Notes under the pieces: generated by a model
What the model was told of the DNA's origin: nothing
Seen by the model: only the letters and a program-made list of their open reading frames with translations
Databases searched by the model: none
Made by a program: the position numbers and the translations under genes
Source of the DNA: Zychaea mexicana
Taxonomy: Eukaryota > Mucoromycota > Mucoromycetes > Mucorales > Lichtheimiaceae
NCBI RefSeq assembly: GCF_025766255.1
Contig: NW_026516769.1
Coordinates: 1 to 64,000 of the forward strand
DNA length: 64,000 bases
Reading direction: 5' to 3'
In this document: positions 46,029-59,100 of the stretch, in pieces
How positions within the stretch are numbered: position 1 is the first letter of the stretch
Layout of the letters: each line of letters begins with the position of its first letter

Positions 46029-48832
46029 ATGGCCCAACAACAAGACAATCAACACCAAAGTCAGCCTTGGTACGTTACAAGTATACTAACAACTTGGCGT
46101 CAACCCCGTGTTTGGCTTTTTTAACCTTTTGATTTCACCTTCAGGCATGAATCATGGCAGCAGCAACCCCAACAACAGCCTTCGCAACAACAGGCCGATC
46201 CGAACTATAATCCACAAGCGTACGGAACTACAGATCCTAACTACTCGTATTATCAATATCCACAACAAGCAGGTGACCAGTCATACTATCAAAATTATTA
46301 CCAATACCCATCGTCTTCCACATCTTCTGCACCACCTGCACCAGGTACTTCGCAGTACCAATACGATTACAGCAGTTACGGCTATCCCAATGGATCAAAT
46401 TATGGAAGTTACGGCGATTTTGCGCAGTACTCACAACATCCACAACAGGCAGTTTCTGCTCCTCCTCCTACCGCAACTTCTGAAACACCGGCCTTTCCGT
46501 CAAATTCACAATACGCGTACAACGACAACTCTTATTACTATCCGAATGGCAGTAATAATCAGTGGAATAATCAACAAGCTCCCCCTCTCCCGTCTCAAAC
46601 AGCAGCCACTACTACTCAGCGACATACAGCCCCAACAATGACTGCACGGGAGCCTCCAAGCTATATTAAAGTGTCTGCAACAGGTATCAACAAGTGAAAG
46701 AGTGAATAAAGTACGACAAAGAAGACGACATTTGCTTATACATGCATATGCTGATCAATAGATAAACCGAAACAAAAACCACCCGTTATGATGATGGGTA
46801 GCGCAAAAAAGTCTGGTAAGCCTGATAGTATGCAAGAAGTTTCATCATCTGCGGCACAGATCGCGGGTTCTTCGGATTCACCACTACCCAAACCTGCTTC
46901 ATCCGGAACCACCCAGTCAACAGCACCATCAGCAAAACCACCATCGATGGAATCGTGGCCACCGTCTTTAAAGTATGTATATTTCGTCTATGTAAAGATG
47001 ACTTTGCGTGTTTTGCTATATCTAGGAACATATTCTAAAAGTATATGCATTCATATAGGGAATATGTAGAAGAGGTATTCAACAATTGCTTACCTGAAAG
47101 ACGCGATGAAGCAGAGAACGACCTGAGAAATTTGATATTGGAGAAGCATCGAGAAGGAACATTGATGACGACTGATTGGGCAAACTTGGATTTACCTCTG
47201 TAAGTGACTTGAGTTTATTGTCAAAAAAAAAAGCGGGAAACGGGTGTATTCACACTGTATAGCTAACTTTTATGATTTAGCGCATGCGGCGCTGCGCGGT
47301 TCAGGAAACCATCTTCTAAAAAGAAACAAGCGCAAAAGTACCAACCTAACGTCCCTATTTCGTCTAGGAAAAGGAAAGATCCGCACGGTACTCAGGCAGT
47401 ATATGGAGACGACGAAAAGCGTCAAAGTAGGCTGAAAAGATTTCAACGTGAAGAGACTCCCCGCACGCATGTCGCACATAGTTTGGTAAGTTTAGTCCTT
47501 GTGAATGCTTACGCGATGCTGTTTTGTGCTGGTGAAGTACAAAACAGTTGTCTTCGCTGTTGATTATAAGGCTTATGGCTTTTTCTTCTTTTTTTCTGTT
47601 CTGTTTCTGTATTAGCAACATTTGGATATAAATCGACATGATTCTATTGTGGGCACGTCTTCTTCTTTAGAGAAGAATTACTTCCGGTTAACCTCAGTAA
47701 GTGGAAAAAGAGAGAGAGAGCGTTTGTGTTGTGTGTGTGTTTAAGAGCAAGGTTGGCTAACATCTGTGGGGGTTAAAAGGCTCCAGATCCGGCCACTGTA
47801 CGACCGCCAAAAGTACTCAAGAAGACATTGGAGTTACTAAAGAAGAAGTGGCGGGATGAGCAAAACTACACATATATATGCGACCAATTTAAGTCAATGC
47901 GACAGGATCTCACAGTAAGCTACTTCAATAATATCTGGGCTTCGATGTGTAGTGCATTTACTCTGTTCTTTTTTCCTAATTATTAAACGCACAGGTACAA
48001 CGCATACGTGACGATTTCACGGTAACCGTCTATGAAATTCACGCACGTATTGCTCTAGAAAAGGTAAGAAGATACTGCTTTTCAAATAGGTTTGGTCCTT
48101 GAAGTAATTAAGCATGGTGTTATAGGGTGATCTTGGCGAATACAACCAATGCCAATCTCAGTTAAAGCAGCTGTACGCCATGGGTATTCAAGGCAATGTC
48201 ATGGAGTTTACAGCGTATCGAATCCTATACTACTTGCACACCCAAAACTGGTCTGGTAAGCAGCAACACCGATGTTTATAATACCTGAGCGAATATCAGG
48301 AAGCGTAAATCTCAGCACTGACACCGCTTTGCACAGACATCAACTCCATCATGTTTGAGCTGACACCTGATCAAAAGCATAATGATTTAGTAAAGCATGC
48401 GTTACAAGTACGTTCTGCTTTATCTACGTCCAACTACCATCGCTTTTTCAAACTGTATATGTCTGCTCCACAAATGGGTGGTTACTTGATGGACCAGTTT
48501 GTGGAACGGGAGCGAGTACGGTCTATGTTGCTCTTGTGCAAAGCGTAAGTACGGACATGATAGATGATGCATTGTTGTTTATTAATTTATGCTAATTTAT
48601 TTTCTTGGGGGATGGTTGCAATTAATTCAGATACCGGCCTACAATACCTCTTGTCTTCCTTAAAAACGAGCTTGCTTTTGAAAATGACGAGGACGTAACA
48701 AAGTTCCTTAAAAGTCATCATGCATGCATCCTGTCACACGATGGAGAAGCCCTGGATACGAAGAGTGCATCTCTGAAGTTTGCAGAAGGCATCAAGCAGT
48801 TTTCGAAAATCGATATTAAGGGCCAAGTGTAA
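46029..48832 (+). CDS. THP3: Thp3/LENG8-type SAC3-GANP family protein (PCI domain)
   Basis: Eleven exons: 46029-46069, 46145-46683, 46762-46972, 47059-47199, 47281-47485, 47616-47696, 47780-47914, 47995-48063, 48126-48255, 48337-48544 and 48631-48832, giving 653 residues. The first 200 residues are Gln/Tyr/Ser/Asn/Pro-rich and disordered. A helical segment ([11 protein letters not shown]) and a basic linker (SSRKRK) lead into the conserved core: [60 protein letters not shown], the [12 protein letters not shown] helix and NYHRFFKLY. This matches the Sac3/GANP fold followed by a winged-helix PCI region. Yeast Thp3 pairs with Csn12 in transcription elongation and mRNA maturation in the nucleus; LENG8 is the animal relative. 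All junctions keep frame. Confidence 0.93.
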
Positions 48833-49041
48833 ACAACATACATTGCAAAACTGAAAAAAGAAAAACACCAGTAAAAAACAAATGAAAAAAAAATTGAAGC
48901 TTTTGATTGATAATGCATGTGTGGACGGACATATATGAAAAGGATGGTGCGTATGTATGGTGCGTATATGTATAATGAAGTGTGTATGATTGTTGTTGTT
49001 TTGTGCATGCGGCTTGTGTACATAAAGTGGTGCTTTATAGA

Positions 49042-51008
49042 TTATTTCTCCAAAATTGCATCAGGGCCTTGCCAAAGATTGATAAGAACAGCCAGAAACA
49101 GAATCAAAGAAAACCGATACCACCCCCAAATCTTTTGGATGACCATAACCAAGAAGCTCGACTGTTGATACTGATGATGGTGATGGTACGACGGCCGGCT
49201 TCGGCGAGACTGGTATGTTGTTGCCATGAATGCCTTTCCACGACCGCCGGTTACACCGGATCCGGATAGCTGTGCGTAGATTGATTCGGCTCCAGCGTAG
49301 CAGTGCTTTACAGATGGGGGATGAAATGACGGGGGACAAGATATGGATGCTGCAGGAGACGGAGGATCGTAAGTTGGATAATCCGCATCGGTGGTCGCAC
49401 TTCTGCTGCCAACTGATGAATAATGTTTGTTACTTGGCATCCGAGTCATTAATGGGTGAACTGCATCAAGCTCTTTGGCCCATGCATCACGTATTTCATT
49501 AGGCAAGAGAGATACATATTCATTTGTCAAGGACATGCCGTCATTGTTTACTGATAAAGGCGACTGCTGCTGCTGCTGCTGATGATGATGATGATGATAA
49601 TGCTCTTGCTCATGGTACTGTTGTTTTTGCTGTGATGCTTGTGGACGATCGAGTTTAACGCTTGTGATACTAGCTGGTGTTGTTGTTGTTATTGTTGCTA
49701 ATGGTACTTGCTCGAGCTCTTTAGTCCATGCACGTTCTAATTCACTGAGAAGATTTGTTTGTGTGCTTATTGATGGCTGTAAGAGTGTCGGAGGCCTGAG
49801 TCCATTATCGTCAGTAGGATGTTGAACTAGGACTTTTTCATTGTCATTGTCCGGCTCGGCCATAGAATGGTCACAATATCGTGCGAGTTGTGATCGGTAC
49901 TCCTCGACTGCTCCAGTTAGCCGTGTGATTTCATCCGCTTGTCGCTGACAAGCTGCTTGTTGCTTTTTGTACTGGTCATCCATTGCTTCGTAATTTGCTA
50001 CTTCTTGTTGCCATCGGCTCAGATTCTGTGTTGCTTCATTTAGTTTAGTCTGAGCTGTTGTTTTTGTTGCTAAAAGGCGCTGGTTTTCTGCCTCTAATTC
50101 GTCGATCTGGGCCAGTAGCTCAACATCGGTGGCATCTACTGGTAGGGGTGATTCTGTTCGGGGACGTTGAGTCTCTTCGCGACGCTGATGCTCAATCGTT
50201 TCAATAGTCTGAGCGGCAGCATCCAACTGTTGTTGTAGGCGAACCATCTCGTCTTTCAATAATTGTACTCGTTCACCGCCGGCTATTCTTGCGGCGTTAA
50301 GATCTGCCAAGGTTGAGTCTAGTGATGCTTGCGTGGCTCGGTTTTTCTCGGTGAGCATTTGGACGATAGCGTCGTGTGCTTGTTGTCGTGGAATTAGTCG
50401 CATGGTACTGTTGTTGCTATCATCGCTGAATCCGCCGGGTGAATCGACACGCTGCAGCCACTGGGAGGCGTTTTCATGTGTGTCCCTTGATCTGGTCAGA
50501 ATTGAGGTAGATGGTTTCACTATCAGTTCCGGACTGTTTCGTCGTTGCTGAAGCAGGAAGTCGTGTTTTGCTTTGAGTTCCAGATTGTTATCCATCAGGG
50601 ACCACCCAAGTTCTGCAGCAAGTTTGAGATCTGGTTTTCGTGTAACAACAAATAACATGGTTCAAACAGCAATTTTTTAGGTTATCAACAAGATTGATAG
50701 TTCTACTAGCGTAATAGTAGTTTTAATATTGCATCTTTCGTACCTTTTTCTTTGGAGCGAAGAGTAGCATAGGTTTTCTTTAAAAGAGCAGCAAGTTCTT
50801 CAGGTGATGATGCGTCGTTTAAACCGGGCACTTGACTGCTGCTACTCCTGGAGCTCATGCTACTCATACTACAGCTACTGGAAGGCGATAACGGGACATC
50901 GTCTGGTTTTCTCATCTGGATTCTTTTGTCTTTTTGTCGAGAAATCAGTTGGTTGCTACTCGAGGGAGTAGGGAGCTCTGGTGAAATATGCATCATTTGT
51001 TGATACAT
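49042..51008 (-). CDS. Tail-anchored coiled-coil protein with a CC1-box-like motif
   Basis: Exons on the minus strand are 51008-50744 and 50630-49042, giving 617 residues from the ATG at 51008. An in-frame ATG at 51191 would add 61 residues, but that part is a pyrimidine-rich leader and gives a suspicious hydrophobic run. Residues 60-104 (EELAALLKKTYATLR, DLKLAAELGWSLMDNN) resemble the N-terminal conserved region of HAP1/TRAK and BICD adaptors; AAELG (93-97) fits the AAxxG CC1 box that binds dynein light intermediate chain. Long coiled coils follow (about 100-330), then a disordered region with His and Gln runs and two copies of an AWxKEL motif. The C terminus has one hydrophobic helix (YRFSLILFLAVLINLW) and a short tail, which suggests anchoring to an organelle membrane. 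A role in dynein-linked transport is inference. Confidence 0.75.
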
Positions 51009-51601
51009 CAGCAGAAGGAAAGAGAGTAGACAAATGTGGAGAAGAAGAGTGAGAATGGAGGAAAAGAAGAGGGATGCGATAGCAAGAACAACTAAGAAAG
51101 TATTTGTATCATACATAAACTGAGCAGCTTCATACGCGCACTCCGCCCGCCCAAGACCGTCATCAGGTATCAGCCATGGTATAGTGTCCATATGATGTTT
51201 CGAGGTTGTACAGCGCTGCTGTATCGTGGCTGCTATGCAGCTGCTTTGGTTTAATTGATTTTTTTGTTGTTTTGTGGTGTCAGCTGATAACAATACACCC
51301 TTTTACTATAACCCAGAAACTGTCTGTGTCGTTCGAAACCATAGATCGGGATTTTGAATCGTCATAAGCGTGATCACCTCTATATATCCAAGCACGCCTA
51401 TACACACACGATAGAATTGTACTTCTTGTCTGTCTTTGTCCGTTGGTCGTAGCTGAATTTAGCTGTACCTTTGTTACTCAGCCCAAGCTAATCGACATAT
51501 TCATGTAACAAACCTTTCGTCGTCATGGCGCATAAAAGTTCCATTCAAAGTCCGGATTTCATCCCCCTCTGTATTCTCAACTGTATAGCTTCACCATGGG
51601 C

Positions 51602-51635
<34 letters not shown>

Positions 51636-53388
51636 AAGGCTTAAGTGGAAATGTGGCAAGCCTCAGGTCACACGGGTTTATGCATCTATACGCGCGTGGT
51701 GAAGATACTTGTCTGGTCTGGTGGAGGAAAAGGCAGGTAAGGAATTTTTGAGTTTCCGTTTCATGCTGGGCGGATGCTGACAGTTTATAAGTGCACACAG
51801 TCTTTCTCACCCATCCCCGCCTCCGCTCTTTGTTTTCCTTGTCATGCTTTACACTAATTATTTAATGTCTGTGTACTTTTTCAATTTGATCTTCTTCCAT
51901 CAGCAAATGTATATTTACAGGGTCAATAATTGAACCATAAACATCAATACAATCAACAACAACAATACTGCAGAACGGGTTTTCATCATTGCATCGTGTA
52001 ACGAGTTAACATGCAGTGTCATCACGTGGATTTTCTGAAACGTAGATCGCTTGATATAGGATTATTCTCACCGTATATACTATATCTTTAGTTCTTGCGC
52101 ATTATTCCTGGATCACAAACAGAACTATGTTATTAGGTGTTCTATACCTACTGCGGAAGGTGGAAAAGAGCTTGCATCCTATTAGTAGCTTTAGGAATGT
52201 ATCATAAGCATACCGCCAGAGCCCTATGTTAGATATTATAATATGCCACCAATCTCAGTCATGACACCTAACTTTATAGCAAAAATCAAGATACATACTT
52301 CGCATTAGAACTGTGAGCATTATTATCTTTTGTTATCACCAGCTTCCTAACAAACACGACGTACTGTATGGATCTCACGAACATAATGACAACTTATTGA
52401 CTATACACACATATGTCAAGAGGTTCATCTGGTTTCGAAAGGAGTACAGTAGTTGTAACCAAGATGGTCATAAAAGTCTTTTTAAACACGCGTTTTGCAC
52501 ATCCTCTGCTATTGTTCTGTACTCAATAGCGTATACTAAGTCCAAGAAGGCTCGATAGTACCTTATAAGGTATCTGTGTGTCACGTATCATCCATTAAGG
52601 TTGGATAGTGGTGGTGTGTGATTCTTTTTCCCATCATCAATCCGTGTTTCAAGTTTTTACAAGAAGTCCAAACTTTGATATGGTCCCAACAGCCTTGTTG
52701 TTTTTCTTTCGTTTGTACAGTATATCCAAGGAGGTAATGTATGTAATACATACATACGCACGCCAGCCAGATGTGCACAATCGACACATCGTTTTTCCAT
52801 ACTTGATGTAAGTTTTAGACATTGCAAAAGACCGCATCGCTTGCAAAATCTGCTTTTCTACGTCGATAACCTTGAAGGTAAAAAACTGAAAGGCATATGA
52901 CAACGGCATGGAGCAGCCCACTACTCCGACTTGATGTATCCACAATGGCATATGGTTTGGAAACAATGATGAGTCATCCGAGCCTGCCTGTTCGACTTGT
53001 GATCTCTGGTGGGGAGCGCCATAGAGCTATGACTGATGAGTGGTTCTTCCCGGTTCGCTTACATATTTGTTTGCTTAGTAACTGCTTCAATATCAGAAAA
53101 CTATCAATCACTATATGGCCAAAGCTTCTTCTTATCACAGCTACAGGAGGTCTGCATTCATGACTTACGCTACATGATATGATCGCTAAGCCCCGGGATG
53201 GAGAGCAGCACACGGTTTGTTTTTCGAAAAGGTATAGAGTGATTGCAAATTTGTGAAACTTTTAGCGCACGGTGACACCCGATTCGCGCATTATTCATAC
53301 GCGCTGACAGCGAAGACCAGTTTCCGATTGAAGAAAAAAAATTCCCTGTGTACCCAACCTTAAACTCTTATTGTTTGCTGATCACAGA
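51009..53388. other. Intergenic region without a supported gene
   Basis: The first 300 bases are the leader and promoter of the coiled-coil gene. A CA/GA microsatellite lies at 51602-51635. A minus-strand stretch at 52890-52740 (VIDVEKQILQAMRSFAMSK) and a plus-strand frame at 52897-53163 look faintly coding but have no partners. Nothing else is seen. Confidence 0.45.
51602..51635. repeat. Compound CA and AG microsatellite
   Basis: About five CA units run directly into eleven AG units. Confidence 0.9.
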
Positions 53389-55616
53389 ATGTCAGCTCAT
53401 TTGGATCAGTACATTCACTGGCTCAAAGAAAATGGCGCCACTTATGAGAAGCTCGATTTCAAAGCCGGTAAGAAAAAGTTTGATCTGGACGACGACGACG
53501 ACATTCCTCCCGCCCGAGATTGCTAATCACTTTTCAAAATAATATGTCTCCCATAGACGCAGAAGGCATAGGCAGTGTCTATGCAACCACAAAAGTCAAT
53601 AATGGTGAATGCTTGGCAACACTTCCATTTCGATTGGCCATCACTGAAAAAGTTGCACGAAACGCGCTCCCTACTTTGAATCAACACTCGAGTCGCAACG
53701 TTGTGGCGCTCTTTCTCGCCCAGCAAAAGAAGCTCGCTGACAAGTCTTTTTACGCACCGTATTTGAACATGTTACCAGAGAAAATAATGACCGGCTTATG
53801 TTTTGAAGAAAATGATATGCGGTATCTTGAGAACACAAACCTGTTTCTTGCAATTGAAGGAAGAAAACAGAATGTATTCAATGATTTCCAGCGATTGATA
53901 GGGGATTCGCCTGAAAGCAAAGACGTTACATGGTAGAATATAGCGAGCAAACCTCTTTTCTCTGTTTTGCGTTCTTGGATATTGACTGACTATGTATAAT
54001 GCAGGGCTGAATTTTTGTGGGGATACACCGTCTTATCGTCCAGATCGTTTCCATACTCCTTGATCGATCCGGGTTATGACGGGCCTTCGGAAGTTCTGTT
54101 TCCATTGTTGGACGCTTTGAACCACAAACCGAATACACAGATTACATGGATGCGCAATGGGGACGTAGAGAACGGATCGTTATCTTTTGTCATTGGGCAT
54201 GATGTCGCGCCAGGCGAACAGCTATTCAATAATTACGGCCCAAAGGTTAGTGTTTTTAATTAATGGCATGCGATCATTAGCTCCCGTTCAACGCAAAACT
54301 AATCAAACTTTATCTAGTCAAACGAAGAATGTAGGATCTATCTATCAAAAAAAGAAAGAAAAAGCTGGATAAGCTACTTATTAGCCTTTTTAATAATATG
54401 GTGTAGTACTGCTCGGTTACGGCTTTTGCTTTGAGGTACATCACTTTACAATGTGCATACTAGCCAAAGTGCGGGTATGTGTTTCCAACCAATCAATTAA
54501 TCACTTATTTTTCTTCGATTCATTCCAAAGGATAACGAGTACGATCATGTTGCCCTCAAGCCAAATATATCTATGGATCCCAACGCACAAGCAAAGATGG
54601 ATATTATCCGACAAGCAAACGTGGCATCTTTTTCTGAAGACGATCCATTGCTCAACTATATCCACCAAAATAGCATCCCTGCATCATTTTACAAGCTTAT
54701 GCGAATTATGGTTATGAACGAGCTAGAGCTTTCGTGCTACCAAAACTGTACCGATGCAGCCCAGCTAGACTTTGTAGGATATCGCAATGAAATTGCTATG
54801 CTCAATACGATCAATGCACTACTTCAAACGCGGCTGAGAGCGATTCGAAACTTCACAATCGATTGCAAGAATATTACACAGTGGCAAAGATATGCCCTTA
54901 TGTACCGCAAAGGTAAAAAGGAGAACAAATGCTGGTGCGGTTCTTATTATACATATACTAAGCTGCACTACAACCTCGTACCGACACAGGCCAAGAAGCA
55001 GTGCTGACCAGCGTATTAGCGAAAATTGATGAGGAAAAATCTAGTGTGCTAAGGCGAATGGCAGTAGTCAGCGAACCAGCCCCGGCTGCACCGTTTCTTG
55101 ACATAGTTAATCCCGGATATTTCATGCATGAAACGAAACAAGCCGAATCCAACACTGTTGTCATGCTTGATTCTGTTGTCATCACGCTGAACCATCTTTT
55201 ACAACGAAACCCTCAGTTTAAGATGGCGATCGGCCAGCTGTTTGAAGATATCGAAGAAGAACGGGACGTTGTCATGATGTTAGCCTTGATCCAGGAAAGA
55301 TCAAAAGGCGAGAATAGCAAGTGGCATACATTCTTTAATCGAACAGAGTAAGCAGTAGTAGCAGTAACAGGATGATATACCTGATCATTCCAAAACAGTT
55401 GATGCTGACAACTTATCGGGTAGGAATATTACCAAGCCAGACACCGAAGCTGTGGAGGACCTGCAAGAATTGTATGATTCGCTCTTTCCTGCGTTTACCG
55501 ACGCATTTCCCGATATTTTTCGGGATGCTATTTTCTCTTTCGATGCCCTGTTATGGGCCGAAGACATCTTGAACAACTATTCTTTACATAATCCCATGGT
55601 CATTGTGCCAATTTAA
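53389..55616 (+). CDS. SET-domain protein lysine methyltransferase (RKM/SETD3-6 type)
   Basis: Exons are 53389-53467, 53557-53932, 54005-54245, 54318-54330, 54407-54435, 54531-54912, 54990-55347 and 55424-55616, giving 556 residues. The SET fold is split by an inserted helical domain as in the SETD3/SETD6/Rkm group: GIGSVYATTKVNNGE near residue 31, the insert (about 70-150), PLLDALNHKPNTQI (Asn191-His192, cofactor contacts), then LFNNYGPKSNEELLLGYGF with the catalytic Tyr229. The C-terminal half is the helical Rubisco-LSMT-type substrate-binding domain. Yeast members methylate ribosomal proteins, and Rkm1 is similar in size, but the substrate here is not determined. The NNYGPKSNEELLLGYGF motif is assembled from four exons, two of them only 13 and 29 nt long. 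No signal peptide or membrane helix is seen. Confidence 0.92.
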
Positions 55617-56196
55617 ATGCCGTCACACACCACTAGCATAGCTATAAACATGTAAATAATAGCTGTATTGTCACAGTGCATAAAAAGTACTTGTAGTCGT
55701 TGCTGCATTCTCATATGTAAATTATCAGCTAGTGTTACGCAATAATTTGACCGACACCGCCCGAGACAGGTCCATCGGGGTTGTCTTTTTTTGGATACAC
55801 TCTGGTCTTCAATGTTTGCTGCTTAACCCTAAACGCGCCCTCTACCACTAGAACCATCAGGGCGTTCGTATCACATCCACTATATTTAAACGACTCTGAT
55901 AATGCATCTATCAAGCTAAGATACCGAAAAGGGTAGCTACTGAATTGCCACTATTACCGGGCAGTAATTGCTATAAGCTTTGTGTGGTAAAGTCGTTATG
56001 TTTGACATCATTCGCTTGTCGGGGTCACGCACATGTGGAACAGAAGGTTGTGAAACAATGAAGCAGTCGGCATGGTTACTATCTTTGGATGCATACATTG
56101 CGCTGACCGCTTAGTTTTGCTTCTCCACATATCAGACTTCTTTTTGCTACTCCTCCTCCTTTCTAGAATCATTACTACACTTGAGAGGCACTGGTC
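55617..56196. other. Intergenic region between the SET gene and FMP27
   Basis: It holds the 3' end of the SET gene and the FMP27 promoter. The last 70 bases are pyrimidine-rich. No gene is seen. Confidence 0.6.
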
Positions 56197-59100
56197 ATGT
56201 CTCTCAGCATATATCAGTATGCACTCATTCTGCTATTTGCGCTGACCACTCTATACTTGCTTCGCTGGCTATTGGAACTACGCTTTCACCTGCACATCAG
56301 TCGCGTGGGGTTTTTTTCTGTAACCGGCATTCGGTACCATCCAGGCAGCGAGTCTAAACGGAAATGGTCAATCAATGTGGGAAATATAAAAACACGACTC
56401 AAGCATTCAACAGATATTGCCTCATCGGCATGGATCACCATTCATCTTTCTGACATAGAGATTGCTATCAATAACCTCGACACTCTCATTGCTGAAAGAC
56501 GACGACGACAGCGGCAACAGCAACAAAAGCGACCCTCGAACATTAACCGACGACTCTCCAATATGGGCGACTCACTAAAGCGGATACCATGGTGGTACTC
56601 GCTATCTGTCGTCAAATACATTCTCAAGTTTACCTCAGCTTTGCCCGCTCAATTCGTCATGGCTGGTCTCGCAAACTACGTCGACGTGCAAATCGATGGA
56701 CTGACTGTATCACTCGATAACGTTGGGCAGATTTGCATTGAACAGCTCAATTTCAGCTCAATCTTATATGCAGCCATGTCACGCGTTCCACCTTCATCAT
56801 CCTCATCGATACCAGCAGCAACAGCATCTGCCGCCGCCGCATTCGCCACCATACCAGCCGAGCCTCACTTTACGTCCGATTCGGGCGCAGAAAACGATGG
56901 ATTCCATGCACGCCGTCAACGCCATTCACTCAAACGTGCAGAACATTTGTTCAAAGAAAAGTTCTTTGAAATAACGGTTCACGTTGGCCACATTGGATTT
57001 CGAGGGGCAGATAAATCAACCGAAATATGGGGGTTGCCAATGGGGAGTCGAGTCGCAATCTCATGTCATCTTTCAGCTGGCTGTTTAACGCTTAAGGATT
57101 TCGATATGACAATACAGGTCGATGCTATCCAGATCAAGTTGGACCAGTTGTCACAGCTGGCTCGAACAATACGGCAACAGGTACCGATGGCGACGACAAC
57201 AGCAACTGCGAGTACTGGAAATTCTGCCAAGCACCAACCGCCAGTAAAGAAGAATGCTGCAGCATCACTATTACACCTCATCCGCACATTGTCAATCTCA
57301 ATATCTGACATAGCATTGACGTGTGAGACCACCGAAGGGCTCTACACCTCGGCCAGGCTACATTCATTGGTGCTCAGTCTGGCGGCACAGACGGTAGACA
57401 ATAATCGAGCACGAGATCGAGCTGCTCTTTACGTGATCCAGGGGGATGTCGACTTGATCACATGGTCAATATTCAACAATAAACCAGATTTGGCAACAGA
57501 ATGCATCGAACCGCTGCATGTGCCAAAGACCAAGATATCAGCAACGATCACGGAGGCCATGCTGTTGGGAAGCGAGCATTCGTTGGATCAGGACAGCAAC
57601 AAGCGACGACGAGCAAGTGGACCTGGAATGTTGCTGAGCAGTATGGCGTTAGAACAAGTGGTTGGCAATAATGCTCTTACGCAGCGGTTTCTCAGAGTTT
57701 CGGTCACTATACGCGATCCTAAATTTACTGTGGATGTCGACAAGAAGCAACTCTTGGACTCGGTACTACGACAGCGCAGTAAGCACAGCACTAACGACGA
57801 TGACGACGATGACGTTGACAACAAAAGCGATTCGGCAAGTGACGCAAGGTCGCAATCGTTGTCCGATATGAAGGTGAATCGCTGGATGAACAAGCGGATG
57901 TGTGGTGACTTGCCACGAGTTTTGTTTGCAGTCAATATTGAACGCCCACTCCTTGACTTTTGCAACTCAGCTGTCAAAGCAAATGGCCACGGGCTGATCA
58001 CTACAGCAGGGATCTCTTTTGAGTTTTCCGGTGAGTACATCCCTCGTACTCCATCGATCGCTTCTCCTCCACCATCACCATCTTACGATGAGCTGGACGA
58101 GGGCATGCGCAAACGACGCCAGCCGAAATCCTGGGTCAAACTTTTCCGCAAGAGCTGGAAACCCAAGAATCCTTTGCCACAAACGAACCTGGAGACGGAT
58201 TGGAATTACCATATACGAGCGGCAGTCAAAGTGGACAGTATTGCTGTGCGACATGGACGTACGGTCAATGCAAAAGCAACCAAAGAAGAACCACTCGCTG
58301 GTTTGGAAAGTATAGACTTGACCGCGCGTACGCAACTGTTGGCAGAACCATCATCCAACGTACAAGGCAGCAGCGATATGGGTGTGACATGGGATTGGGA
58401 GAACCAGAAAAACGATACCGACTTGTCGATAGGATCACCATTTTTGAATCTGTCATCGGTCACTGCTGAAGGGCAAAAGACGATTGATTTTTGGATCGAT
58501 CGCGTGATTCGACCTTTAAGCGTCAAGCATACGCCAAGTGAGGAATCAGCTACAGCAACAGCATCGAAATTCGACGTATCGACATTTGCGAACCATATCA
58601 AGGCAACAATGGCGATCAACAATTTCTCAGTCATGCTGGCTGGCGTTGACCAAGGTGTCAAGGGCAAGCGTCAAGTGCCCAAACAACACATGGACAATGC
58701 ACCTACAGAGGATACCGTGGTACACTTGCACCTGCAACTGGAATCCTTTTCGATTGGCTTCACTGGAGCTGCTACTGCTCGTTCGCATCGACGGTCAACA
58801 AGTAGCGACTCATCCAGGAACCAGGATGACATGGCATTTCGGTCTCGATTGGGCAAAATACGTGGACACGCGTATCAGCTCACTGTCAAAAAAATGTTCC
58901 AGATGGGAACGCAATGTGAGGGTGTCAGTCGGTTGCTCTTCTGGTGCTCGCATATCAATGTAGCGACTGATGTAGCTCTGGAAGGCTGGTGTGTCTGTTT
59001 AAGTCCGGCGATTGTTGCCAAAAAATGTGGGCTGGTGTACGGTATAGACGCTCACTACGCCGTATTGGTAATATTGCAAGAAGCGAAAAACATCAGGAGC

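Noticed and set aside
50990..51191. N-terminal membrane segment for the coiled-coil protein
   Set aside because: The hydrophobic run comes from translating a pyrimidine-rich leader upstream of the ATG at 51008.
52649..53213. Overlapping frames on both strands upstream of the SET gene
   Set aside because: Neither strand gives motifs, splice partners or a consistent model.
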